A stretch of DNA of 32,430 bases, from contig CAYYNB010000058.1 in assembly GCA_964472565.1 (NCBI GenBank), positions 1 through 32,430 on the forward strand, given 5' to 3'. Both the position numbers and the translations under genes were made by a program. Source of the stretch: DATAMF01 sp964472565. GTDB lineage: Bacteria > Chloroflexota > Anaerolineae > Aggregatilineales > Aggregatilineaceae. Shown piece by piece: positions 1 to 7,072 of this stretch. The notes under the pieces were generated by a model, which saw nothing but the letters and a program-made list of their open reading frames with translations, was not told the origin of the DNA and ran no database searches. How positions within the stretch are numbered: the stretch's first letter is position 1; each line of letters opens with the position of its first letter.

Positions 1-669
1 TCGAACATCACCCACGAACTCAGCACCCCGATCACCGCGATCAGTTTGCTGGCCGAAACGCTGTTGAACACGGCCATCAAAGAGAAGCCCAAAAGAAGCC
101 GCAAAATGGCGGAAGACATTCAGCGCGAAGTAGACACCCTCACCCAGCTTGTGCAGGAAATCCGTGACCTGTCGCTGATCGAATCCGGCCAGATGCCCAT
201 TCGCCTGATGCCCACGGAACTGAGCAGTATCGTGTATGCCGGGGTTAATCCGCTTTTGCCGCTGGCCGAAAATAAGCAGCAAACCATCACGGTCGAAGTG
301 CCAGAGGCGATCCTGGTGCTGGCCGATGACCATCACGCGCGCCGCGCCATCAAGAATCTCGTCCACAACGCCATCAAGTTTACCCAGCCGGGGGGCCTCA
401 TTCAGGTTACGGCAGCCTGCAAGGACGACGAGGTGATTATCGCCGTGAACGATAACGGCCCTGGCATCCCGGCGACTGATCTCCCGCGTATTTTTGAACG
501 CTTTTTCCAGGTGGACAAAGCCCGCCGCAACGGAACCGGGCTGGGCCTTGCCATCGTTCGCCATATCGTGACAGCACATGGCGGACATACCTGGGTCGAA
601 AGCACTGAAAACCAGGGCACTACCTTCTATATGTCGCTGGTGTTGGCCGAACCGCCGTCAGCCGCCTAA
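1..669 (+). CDS. Sensor histidine kinase, C-terminal part (5' end outside window)
   Basis: The frame is already open at base 1, so only the kinase core is present, about 222 residues. It begins inside the dimerisation/phosphoacceptor helix: residues 1-12 read SNITHELSTPIT, with the phosphorylatable His at residue 5. The H-box has Ser where HELRTP usually has Arg. The HATPase_c domain follows: N-box NLVHNAIKF, G1 box DNGPGIP, F-box IFERFF and G2 box GTGLGLAI. All ATP-binding boxes are intact, so the protein is probably active. By family, it autophosphorylates and passes the phosphate to a response regulator; the input domain and partner lie upstream and cannot be seen. The stop codon overlaps the 3' end of the convergent M23 gene by 12 bases, so neither gene has its own terminator. 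Confidence 0.93.
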   Translation, partial: SNITHELSTPITAISLLAETLLNTAIKEKPKRSRKMAEDIQREVDTLTQLVQEIRDLSLIESGQMPIRLMPTELSSIVYAGVNPLLPLAENKQQTITVEVPEAILVLADDHHARRAIKNLVHNAIKFTQPGGLIQVTAACKDDEVIIAVNDNGPGIPATDLPRIFERFFQVDKARRNGTGLGLAIVRHIVTAHGGHTWVESTENQGTTFYMSLVLAEPPSAA

Positions 670-3111
670 CCACGCCAGTGGTTCGCGCGCCAGGGCTGAT
701 CCCGTGCTGGTTTCTTTCACCATGCACGACTTGCCACTGGCATCTTCAGAAGCGACAAAGCCATACGGTTTGGCGTAGTAATAGCGCTCAATCGGCTGGG
801 CCTGGGGCTGGCCGTTGGCGTCCGCATACACCGCCAATTCTGCCACGTCCGGCAGTTCCAGCCCGCTCGCGAGTTTCAGCTTGTCATGCACCGCTTCGAG
901 CTTAATCCAGTTCACCTGATTAAACTGCCGCACCACCGAACCATCACTTTTCCGCCGGATAATCACCAGCGGCGAGCGTTTGAACGGTACGCCGATCACC
1001 ATCTGGCGCGGAACCCACGCGCTGCCATATTTGCCCATTTCCATCAGCGTGGATACCTCGTCCTGCATCGTATCCGTGCCGCAGTAAACGAAGTGTTCAT
1101 CGGCAAAAAACTCTTTCCATGCCGTGTTTTTGACGCAGTAGAAATGATCGCCATCCACCTGAGTCTGAACCTGGGCGCGGACTCCATTCCGCTCGACTTC
1201 GTACACGCGCCCGTCACCGCGCAGAAAGTCCAGCATATCAACTACTTTGCCCGCATCCACCACTTCGATCAGGGTAAACAGATCATATTCAAAAGTTCGC
1301 CCCTGCGGATCGCGCCCTTTCCATATCCCCTTATGCAGGCCGGGAGTCGCGGGTGCGGTCAGTTCAAATGAGACATCCACCAGCTTGCCCGGTTTGGCCG
1401 GCGGCAGTGCGATGCTGGCCGGACCATTCATCTGTTCGCCGTCGAAAAACGCCAGCGTATACCCCGCGCCCCAGGTCGAAGTGCCGGTATTGCGCACCCG
1501 CCACGTTTTCATAAATCGCTGGCCGGGTTTGACCGCCGTACCATCCGGGATCGTGACATCCGCCACCCAACTCATTTCATCGAGCAGTTTAACCGGCTCT
1601 TGTTTTCCCACGACCTGAATCAGTGCGAACAGGTCAAATTCAAAAAAACGGCCCTGCGGATCGCGCGCTTTCCAGGTTGTTTTATGCGTGCCTGCGGTGC
1701 CCGGCGCGATCAGCGGCACCACGATTTCGGCTGTTTCTCCCGGTTTGATCGTGGGCAGCGGCACGCTGTCCGGCCCGCCCATCTGCTCATCACGGAAAAA
1801 GGTCATGGTATACCCGCTGCCCCAGGTGGTTGTGCCTGTATTCCGCACCCGCCAGATTTTTTGGAAACTTTCGCCGGGACGCAGTTGGGTGCCATCTGGA
1901 ATCGACACATCCGCCAGGAACCGCATTTCATTCAGCGGCTCTTTAGCTTGTACACGCGGCACCTGGATGTCCGCATACATTTCATACTCGCACGTTTCGC
2001 CTTGCGCATTGCACAGTTTCCAGGTGGAGCGGTGCCGCCCTGGTGTTTGGGGGGCCGTTAAGGTAGCAGAAATTTCGATCACTTCCCCCGGTTTGACCTG
2101 GCGCGTTAAGGGCACCCGCTCGGGCGCTTCCATCCGGTTATCGCGGGCAAAACGCAGCGCATAACTTTGATCCCAGGTCGTGGTGCCCGTGTTCTGGACA
2201 CGCCATGTTTTGACAAATGTTGTTCCCGGCTGGATCACTGTGCCGTCTTCAACCGTCACATCGGCCACATACGTTATTTCATCGAACGGTTTGGTTTCTT
2301 TAATTTCGATCAGCACCGTGAGGCTGGCCCCAAAGGATGCGCCGCTGGCGTTGCGCAGCATCCAGCTTCCCTCGTGACGCCCGGCATTCATGGGCGCGGT
2401 CATCGGAACCGCCACATCCAGCAGTTGCCCCGGCTCCACACTGGGGTCCGATAAAGCCACCGGATCCACCCCGCCCATTTTATTGCCAGAGACGAACACC
2501 AGCCGGTAATCCGGTCCCCAGGTGGTCGTGCCCGTATTCCGAATGCGCCATACTTTTTCAAACTGCTGGCTCGGTTTGAGAATAGTGCCGTCGTGGATCG
2601 CCATATCGGCCACAAAAGTCGCATCATCGAAAATGGGCGGCGGCTCATTGATGCGGAAATAGGGTTCCGGGTCCACCACATCATCCACCGTATAGTTGGT
2701 TAATCCATGACCGATATGTTGCAGGGTCAGGTGCAGATGAACGCCCGTCGAAAATCCAGTCGTGCCTGCTACTCCGATTTTGGTTCCCGCCTGGACGAAT
2801 TGCCCTACACTAGTGACCACGCTGGACATGTGTCCATACCACGTCACATACTGGTGTCCGTCCGGCCAATCATGGACGATGCGCACATAATTGCCGTATC
2901 CCTGCGCGCTGAAGCCTACCTTATCCACAATACCACGCTGCGCTGCCAGCACCGCGACCGGTTGCCCCGCCGCATCCAACGCTGCCAGATCAACGCCCTC
3001 ATGCTTTTGTAATTTATTGGCTGCAAATGTATAGTCGCGTGGAGCATTAAAATTTGCGGTGATTGCAAAACGACGTGCCACCGGGTTTGTAAGATAAAAT
3101 TCAGGGGCCAT
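658..3111 (-). CDS. M23-family peptidase with four NBR1-like (FW) Ig repeats
   Basis: Residue numbers here count from the upstream ATG at 3117. Residues ~30-135 form an M23/LytM metallopeptidase domain with the zinc motif HEGVD (H39, D43), YGH (H96) and HLH (H127, H129), so it looks catalytically competent for cutting peptidoglycan cross-links. Four tandem ~117-residue Ig-like modules follow (~163-271, 280-387, 397-503, 513-620), each with the pattern W-R-x-x-NTGT-x-TW typical of the NBR1/FW domain. The last ~200 residues are not recognised. No signal peptide or membrane helix is visible at the N-terminus, which is odd for a cell-wall enzyme. Two ATGs are possible: the SD GGAG lies 8 bases before the one at 3111 but only 2 bases before 3117, so 3111 is preferred. 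The gene converges on the histidine kinase. Confidence 0.9.
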   Translation of the reverse strand: MAPEFYLTNPVARRFAITANFNAPRDYTFAANKLQKHEGVDLAALDAAGQPVAVLAAQRGIVDKVGFSAQGYGNYVRIVHDWPDGHQYVTWYGHMSSVVTSVGQFVQAGTKIGVAGTTGFSTGVHLHLTLQHIGHGLTNYTVDDVVDPEPYFRINEPPPIFDDATFVADMAIHDGTILKPSQQFEKVWRIRNTGTTTWGPDYRLVFVSGNKMGGVDPVALSDPSVEPGQLLDVAVPMTAPMNAGRHEGSWMLRNASGASFGASLTVLIEIKETKPFDEITYVADVTVEDGTVIQPGTTFVKTWRVQNTGTTTWDQSYALRFARDNRMEAPERVPLTRQVKPGEVIEISATLTAPQTPGRHRSTWKLCNAQGETCEYEMYADIQVPRVQAKEPLNEMRFLADVSIPDGTQLRPGESFQKIWRVRNTGTTTWGSGYTMTFFRDEQMGGPDSVPLPTIKPGETAEIVVPLIAPGTAGTHKTTWKARDPQGRFFEFDLFALIQVVGKQEPVKLLDEMSWVADVTIPDGTAVKPGQRFMKTWRVRNTGTSTWGAGYTLAFFDGEQMNGPASIALPPAKPGKLVDVSFELTAPATPGLHKGIWKGRDPQGRTFEYDLFTLIEVVDAGKVVDMLDFLRGDGRVYEVERNGVRAQVQTQVDGDHFYCVKNTAWKEFFADEHFVYCGTDTMQDEVSTLMEMGKYGSAWVPRQMVIGVPFKRSPLVIIRRKSDGSVVRQFNQVNWIKLEAVHDKLKLASGLELPDVAELAVYADANGQPQAQPIERYYYAKPYGFVASEDASGKSCMVKETSTGSALAREPLAWLGG
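1258..2631 (-). repeat. Four tandem NBR1-like Ig repeat units (~350 bp each) inside the M23 gene
   Basis: Four in-frame copies of a ~117-codon unit. Each starts with a VAD/LAD...DGT motif, continues with a K-x-W-R-x-x-NTGT-x-TW core and ends with a GxHxxxWK/R-type strand. Units 3 and 4 (nearest the C-terminus) are the most alike, which suggests the most recent duplication. Confidence 0.85.
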
Positions 3112-3192
3112 GTCCATTTCTCCTACGCCGTAAGGGTATACTCATTCTATTCTGGTGCAACTTTACCAATTTAGCCACATTAAGATGCCGGG

Positions 3193-3198
3193 TATAAT
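3193..3198 (+). promoter_or_regulatory. -10 box (TATAAT) for the ACT-domain gene
   Basis: A perfect TATAAT lies about 30 bases before the start codon of the ACT-domain gene. The best -35 at proper spacing (TTTAGC, 3170-3175, 17-base spacer) is weak. A good SD (GAGGAGG) follows at 3213-3219. Confidence 0.5.
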
Positions 3199-3227
3199 AA
3201 AATCATCGACATGAGGAGGCAGGAAGC

Positions 3228-3611
3228 ATGGCAACTGAATTTACGACTTTGATTCAAGATCGTCCGGGCGCGCTCGCCGATTTAACCGAAGCACTAGCCA
3301 AAGGAGGTGTCAATATTATTGCGATTCATGCCACACCCTGCCCGGATGAAGCGATAGTTCAATTTATTACCAACAACAATGAGGCCACAGTTGAAGCCTT
3401 AAAAGTCGCGGGTATCGACTACACCGCGCGGGAAGTGCTGCTGCTTTCCATTGCCCATGAACCGGGATCATTAGCCCGCCTGACACGTGCCATTGCCACT
3501 GCGGGCGTCAACATAGATGCGCTCTATCTGACCAATTCAGGCCAAATCGTGCTCCAGGCCGACAATCTCCGCGCCGCTCAAAAAGCCGCCCTCGAACTGG
3601 GCATTATGTGA
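3228..3611 (+). CDS. Tandem ACT-domain protein
   Basis: A 127-residue protein made of two ACT domains. Domain 1 (~3-65) carries DRPGALADLTEALAKGGVNI and domain 2 (~70-127) carries EPGSLARLTRAIATAGVNIDAL. Both have the PGxLxxLxxxLxxxGVNI signature, the usual amino-acid-binding face of this fold. There is no attached enzyme domain, so the likely role is ligand-sensing or regulation; the ligand cannot be read from the sequence. The ATG is fixed by a strong SD (AGGAGGCAGG) 8-14 bases upstream. It appears to be a single-gene transcript: its own -10 box lies upstream and a hairpin follows 8 bases after the stop. The gene is divergent from the M23 gene. Confidence 0.9.
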   Translation: MATEFTTLIQDRPGALADLTEALAKGGVNIIAIHATPCPDEAIVQFITNNNEATVEALKVAGIDYTAREVLLLSIAHEPGSLARLTRAIATAGVNIDALYLTNSGQIVLQADNLRAAQKAALELGIM

Positions 3612-3618
3612 CATCTCC

Positions 3619-3645
3619 TGGGGGCAATGGTGTAAATTGCCCCCA
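3619..3645 (+). terminator. Hairpin after the ACT-domain gene, probable terminator
   Basis: A perfect 10-bp stem (TGGGGGCAAT / ATTGCCCCCA) with a 7-base loop begins 8 bases after the stop codon. The following sequence has only scattered Ts, so it is a weak intrinsic terminator or an mRNA-stabilising hairpin. Confidence 0.55.
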
Positions 3646-3863
3646 CATCGTAATCCTCTCGTTATTAACCATCCAAGTTAGTCTGTGAAGTTAGTCATTC
3701 ACGACCATGACATCTTCGAACATTCGTGCTATTCTGTTGGCATGTACCGCTGCACATTTCAAAATGGCGGATTTTCCGCCATTCACAAATCTTCCCGTCT
3801 GGCGACGCGAAAAATGAGCTTTTTCCCCTTGTCGCGTCGTCAAGGGAGGGCGGGGGCTAGCTC
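3646..3863. other. Gene-free, structured stretch between ACT and VOC genes
   Basis: No convincing gene. It contains an 8-bp direct repeat AGTTAGTC at 3676-3683 and 3689-3696; a perfect 8-bp hairpin AATGGCGG/CCGCCATT at 3763-3783, followed by T residues when read on the minus strand; and an 8-bp outer stem CGACGCGA/TCGCGTCG at 3803-3810/3832-3839 that encloses an A5/T5 inner hairpin. All lie upstream of the VOC-gene promoter. The possible 68-codon frame here lacks an SD and runs through that promoter. Confidence 0.4.
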
Positions 3864-3892
3864 TTCACAAACAGTGCGGTTGCTGCTATAAT
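3864..3892 (+). promoter_or_regulatory. Sigma-70-type promoter of the VOC gene
   Basis: TTCACA (3864-3869), a 17-base spacer and TATAAT (3887-3892): a near-consensus promoter. The transcript would start near 3899, about 37 bases before the start codon. Confidence 0.75.
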
Positions 3893-3935
3893 AGACCGTA
3901 TGTTCTATATGCACTGCTTCTGAGGAGTTGTTCCT

Positions 3936-4415
3936 ATGACCGTCAAATACATCTCATCGGTTCTGTTTGTGAAGGATATTCCTGCTTCACGCCGTTTTTA
4001 TGAAGAATTGCTGGGCCAGCAGGTAGACATGGATTTAGGGGCGAATGTCGGCTATGCTGGTGGTTTGGCGATCTGGGAAATCGGCTCCGCGAGCGAAATG
4101 ATCTTCCACCGCCAGGCGCAAGGCGTGGAACGTTTGGGACACGACAACTTCGAAGCGTATTTTGAAACCGAAGAACTCGACGCCATGGCCGAACGCCTGA
4201 GCGCCGCAGGTGTCACCGTCGTGCATCCCATTTATGAACAGCCCTGGGGCCAGCGCGCTTTGCGTGTTTACGACCCGGATTGTCATATCGTTGAAATATC
4301 CGAACCGATGCACTTTGTCGTCAAACGTTTTGCGGCCCAGGGCATGAGCACTGAACAAATTCAGCAGCGCACTATGATGCCGCAGCCCGTAATCAACCTG
4401 ATTCTGGCTGGCTAA
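3936..4415 (+). CDS. VOC (glyoxalase/bleomycin-resistance) fold protein
   Basis: A 159-residue protein. Residues ~3-125 form a vicinal-oxygen-chelate domain with paired beta-alpha-beta-beta-beta units: N-terminal ISSVLFVKDIPASRRFYEELLG and C-terminal VYDPDCHIVEISEPM, where the glutamate of VEIS is the usual metal ligand position. A ~30-residue tail after it (FVVKRFAAQGMSTEQIQQRT) looks helical and helix-turn-helix-like. The reaction cannot be assigned: the family includes lyases, dioxygenases and resistance proteins. The start is set by the SD GGAG (3924-3927), 8 bases before ATG. The gene has its own strong promoter and ends before a hairpin shared with the convergent transpeptidase gene. 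Confidence 0.85.
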   Translation: MTVKYISSVLFVKDIPASRRFYEELLGQQVDMDLGANVGYAGGLAIWEIGSASEMIFHRQAQGVERLGHDNFEAYFETEELDAMAERLSAAGVTVVHPIYEQPWGQRALRVYDPDCHIVEISEPMHFVVKRFAAQGMSTEQIQQRTMMPQPVINLILAG

Positions 4416-4423
4416 TCTGGATG

Positions 4424-4454
4424 AAAAAGACCTCCTGGCAATGTTCAGGAGGTC
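4424..4454 (-). terminator. Rho-independent terminator of the L,D-transpeptidase gene
   Basis: Stem GACCTCCTG (4429-4437) / CAGGAGGTC (4446-4454) with an 8-base loop. Read on the minus strand it is followed by TTTTT (the A run at 4424-4428). It lies 9 bases after the stop of the minus-strand gene. For the plus-strand VOC gene the same hairpin is followed by CTGGACTTTT, so it may act weakly in both directions. Confidence 0.8.
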
Positions 4455-4462
4455 CTGGACTT

Positions 4463-5683
4463 TTACGCGATCACGCGCACCGGTGTACCTACCGAGGCAA
4501 AGTTAAAGAACCACTGCGCCTCATCCACCGGCAGATTCACACACCCATGACTCATCGGGCGTCCGAACGCATTGTGCCAGTACGTGCCATGAATGCCGTA
4601 ACCCTGGTAGAAGTACATCGTATACGGCACCTGCGGCAGATAATAACCCGGCCCGCTCATATCCGTCGCTTCATACTTCACATATACCTGATAATCGCCC
4701 AAGACGGTTGGCGTATCGGGTAATCCCGTCGAAACCAGATGCGAATGAACGAGCTGCCCGTTTTCGTAGGCATAGATCCGCTGATCCGACACCGACACCA
4801 CTAACGCGCGGCCTGTTGTGGTGGGCGCAGCCGGTGCTTCCGCCACCGGTGGTTCATACACCCCCGCCGCCGGAATGGTCAGTTCCTGCCCCACATACAG
4901 CAGATCGGGGTTATCGATCTCGTTCAGCGCCATAATGTCATCGACTGAAACCCCATACTGCCGCGCGATCAAGCCGAGTTCCTCGCCCTGCTCTACCACA
5001 TGGGACGTCGTTTCGCCCGTGTATTTCGCCTTATCTTCGACTACTGGCGGATCGGTTTCGATCATGCTCAGTTCCATCACCCCATCAGCCAGTTCGCCTG
5101 ACAGATTGCTGTACAGACGGCTGAGCATCACCGGGACATCCATCGCGCGCCCTTTTTGCGGCGGCTCGGCAACCGCCGCCACGTTGACCTGGCTGCTCAA
5201 GCCCAACAGCCCCATCTGCGTCTGGTTCAGATCAATCGTATACCAGGGTGTGACCGTTGTCCCGGCTGCCGCATCCAGCGCCATATCAACGGTCAGTGCC
5301 ACATCCACATTCACACCCATATCGGCCAATGTAACGGTCCAGTTCCGCGTTCCGTCGGTAAGCTGCAACGGTTGGTAGGCCATGTTGGCCGCATTCAGGG
5401 TTTGGATCGCTTCTTCGTGGGACTGTCCGCCCACATCAATCCCCGCGACGGTGACGTTGGCCGCGATCTCATCCCCCGAACTGGAATAGGAATACAGCAC
5501 AACGACAAACACGAGCAGCAGCAGAAACAGAACGCTGCTGCCCAAAATGCCGCCGATCATAAGCCACGACATCGAGCGCTGCGGCTTGGCGGTACGCGGT
5601 TGGTTCTGCGGATGTTTAGGCTGTGGATGTTCCACAGGTCGTTGCTGCGCGTACATGTTTGGATGCTTTCTGTTCATTTTCAT
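4463..5683 (-). CDS. LysM/YkuD L,D-transpeptidase, membrane-anchored
   Basis: A 406-residue envelope enzyme. The N-terminus is basic and Pro/Gln-rich (1-38) and is followed by one membrane helix (~39-66), so the rest is outside the membrane. Next come a VanW-type peptidoglycan-binding segment (~75-140, with VAGIDVGGQSHEEAIQTL), a LysM domain (~228-271) and a C-terminal YkuD catalytic domain (~291-406). The catalytic motif is complete: H365 in HGTYWH and SHGCVNL with C381. By family it forms 3-3 cross-links in peptidoglycan or attaches proteins to it. No good SD precedes the first ATG; in-frame ATGs at codons 3 and 10 are alternatives, so the exact start is uncertain, but all options keep the membrane helix. 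It is divergent from the pyr operon. Confidence 0.9.
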   Translation of the reverse strand: MKMNRKHPNMYAQQRPVEHPQPKHPQNQPRTAKPQRSMSWLMIGGILGSSVLFLLLLVFVVVLYSYSSSGDEIAANVTVAGIDVGGQSHEEAIQTLNAANMAYQPLQLTDGTRNWTVTLADMGVNVDVALTVDMALDAAAGTTVTPWYTIDLNQTQMGLLGLSSQVNVAAVAEPPQKGRAMDVPVMLSRLYSNLSGELADGVMELSMIETDPPVVEDKAKYTGETTSHVVEQGEELGLIARQYGVSVDDIMALNEIDNPDLLYVGQELTIPAAGVYEPPVAEAPAAPTTTGRALVVSVSDQRIYAYENGQLVHSHLVSTGLPDTPTVLGDYQVYVKYEATDMSGPGYYLPQVPYTMYFYQGYGIHGTYWHNAFGRPMSHGCVNLPVDEAQWFFNFASVGTPVRVIA

Positions 5684-5761
5684 CTGGTTTAATAGTTTAG
5701 CAGATCAGGCTGCATAATAGCGGACGGATCGGACATGCTCAGACTACGGCTCACCTACGAT

Positions 5762-5808
5762 GGTAAAAAAATTTTAGCTCTTGACAGATCGACCTCATCT
5801 GCTAGACT
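5762..5808 (+). promoter_or_regulatory. Promoter of the pyr operon with AT-rich upstream element
   Basis: Consensus -35 TTGACA (5781-5786), a 16-base spacer and -10 TAGACT (5803-5808). An A7/T4 tract (5764-5774) just upstream resembles an UP element. The start of transcription would be near 5815, giving a leader of about 184 nt before pyrB. Confidence 0.7.
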
Positions 5809-5815
5809 TAAACCT

Positions 5816-5839
5816 CCGGGGCAGCACCCCGGTTTTTTT
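5816..5839 (+). promoter_or_regulatory. First terminator-like hairpin in the pyr leader
   Basis: GC-only stem CCGGGG (5816-5821) / CCCCGG (5827-5832) with a 5-base loop, followed directly by T7 (5833-5839). It has the form of an intrinsic terminator. If transcription starts near 5815 it would be at the very 5' end of the RNA, too early to terminate that transcript; it would then act as a 5' cap hairpin/pause site, or stop transcripts from further upstream. Confidence 0.55.
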
Positions 5840-5917
5840 GTGCCTGTTGCTTGTGAGGACGCAGATGGTATTCATCTTACCACGAACCAAACCGGATCGT
5901 CGTGTCAAAACGCCGCA

Positions 5918-5986
5918 ATGGGCTGTTCTATTTCATTTTTTCGGACGTTAAAGCCACCCTCTTTTGGGTGGCTTTTTTATGTATAG
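5918..5986 (+). CDS. Possible 22-residue pyr leader peptide
   Basis: A short frame (ATG 5918, stop TAG 5984-5986) reads MGCSISFFRTLKPPSFGWLF and two more residues. It passes through a U-rich tract (5925-5940), then straight through the terminator hairpin, and stops beside the pyrB SD. This geometry matches the enterobacterial pyrBI leader-peptide type of UTP-sensing attenuation. The weakness is that no good SD precedes the ATG. The same frame stays open back to an ATG at 5735, so a longer leader peptide is possible if transcription starts upstream. Confidence 0.3.
   Translation: MGCSISFFRTLKPPSFGWLFYV
5952..5978 (+). terminator. Attenuator-type terminator directly before pyrB
   Basis: Perfect 8-bp stem AGCCACCC (5952-5959) / GGGTGGCT (5966-5973) with a 6-base loop and a T6 run (5973-5978). 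It ends only 7 bases before the pyrB SD GGAG (5986-5989). A strong intrinsic terminator between promoter and first gene implies regulated read-through. No PyrR-binding consensus was recognised. Confidence 0.8.
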
Positions 5987-5998
5987 GAGTTTTCGATC

Positions 5999-7069
5999 AT
6001 GACCAACGGTGTTCTCCAAAAAGACCTACGCCAATCCGAGCGCTTCCTGCACACCTATACGCCGCCGAAGATTGACGGCGACTTTACCGGCAAACACATT
6101 ATTTCCGTCGATCAGTTTGACCGCCATGACCTGCAAATTCTGTTTGATGCCACCGCTTCGATCCGCAAGCGTTTGAAGCAGCGGGATCGCGGTCTGCTTC
6201 AGCTTGCCGCCGGACGTCTGATGGCAACGCTCTTTTATGAAGCCAGCACCCGCACCGATTTGTCCTTCCAGGCGGCGATGCGCCATCTGGGCGGCGAAGT
6301 CGTTGCGGCGAGTAACGGCGTTCACTTCTCCTCGATCTACAAAGGGGAAAATCTGGCCGATACGGTGCGCGCGGTGGGCTGCTACTCCGATGTGATCGTG
6401 CTGCGCCACCCGGATGTGGGGTCTTCCTACGAAGCCGCGTATTACCTCGACAAGCTGCACGAACAGGTAACGCGTCAGGCCGTGATCATCAGCGGCGGCG
6501 ACGGCATCGGTGAACACCCCACGCAGGCGCTGCTCGACATCTTCACCATCTTCGATGCCAAAGGCACCATCGACGGCCTGAACATCTCGCTCGTCGGCGA
6601 CCTCAAACATGGCCGCACCGTCCATTCGCTGGCAAAACTGATTGCGCGTTACGAGGGTCTGAACACCACGATCAATCTGGTTTCGCCGGAAGGCTTGCGC
6701 ATGCCCGACTACGTTGTGGATTTCCTCAAAGCCGCCAATGTCCATGTCCACGAAACCGATCAACTGGACGATGTGATCGCCAAAACCGACGTGATCTACT
6801 GGACTCGCGTTCAGGAAGAGCGCTTCCAGAACGCTGCCGAATACGACGCGATCAAAGACCGTTTCATCATGACACCGCCCGTGCTGGCCCGCGCCAAGTC
6901 CGATGCCATTCTGATGCACCCGCTGCCCCGCAAGAACGAAATGGGCACACCGGACGATCACGACGCGCTCGACGTGGACCCGCGCGCGATTTACTTCCGC
7001 CAGATGGAAAACGGCATGTTTGTGCGGATGACTCTGCTCGCCAAAGTGCTCGGCGGACTGTGGGTTTAA
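5999..7069 (+). CDS. pyrB: Aspartate carbamoyltransferase catalytic chain
   Basis: Catalyses carbamoyl phosphate + L-aspartate to N-carbamoyl-L-aspartate, the first committed step of pyrimidine synthesis, in the cytosol. At 356 residues it is ~45 longer than usual, mainly through an N-terminal extension. The carbamoyl-phosphate site is complete: S83-T-R-T86, K115 (YKGE), R136-H137 (LRHP), H173-P-T-Q176 (EHPTQALLD) and HPLP (307-310). The aspartate-side motif GDLKHGRTVHS is also present. The ATG follows SD GGAG by 9 bases. It is the first gene of a pyrBCDEF operon, 3 bases before pyrC. No pyrI regulatory chain is present. Expression is probably set by the attenuator immediately upstream. Confidence 0.97.
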   Translation: MTNGVLQKDLRQSERFLHTYTPPKIDGDFTGKHIISVDQFDRHDLQILFDATASIRKRLKQRDRGLLQLAAGRLMATLFYEASTRTDLSFQAAMRHLGGEVVAASNGVHFSSIYKGENLADTVRAVGCYSDVIVLRHPDVGSSYEAAYYLDKLHEQVTRQAVIISGGDGIGEHPTQALLDIFTIFDAKGTIDGLNISLVGDLKHGRTVHSLAKLIARYEGLNTTINLVSPEGLRMPDYVVDFLKAANVHVHETDQLDDVIAKTDVIYWTRVQEERFQNAAEYDAIKDRFIMTPPVLARAKSDAILMHPLPRKNEMGTPDDHDALDVDPRAIYFRQMENGMFVRMTLLAKVLGGLWV

Positions 7070-7072
7070 TCC

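Noticed and set aside
1258..2631. Possible mobile or CRISPR-like repeat array
   Set aside because: The repeats are degenerate ~350-bp coding units of Ig domains in frame, not short direct repeats with spacers.
3685..3891. 68-codon open frame upstream of the VOC gene
   Set aside because: No SD, no recognisable domain, contains the inverted repeats and runs through the VOC promoter -35 and -10 boxes.
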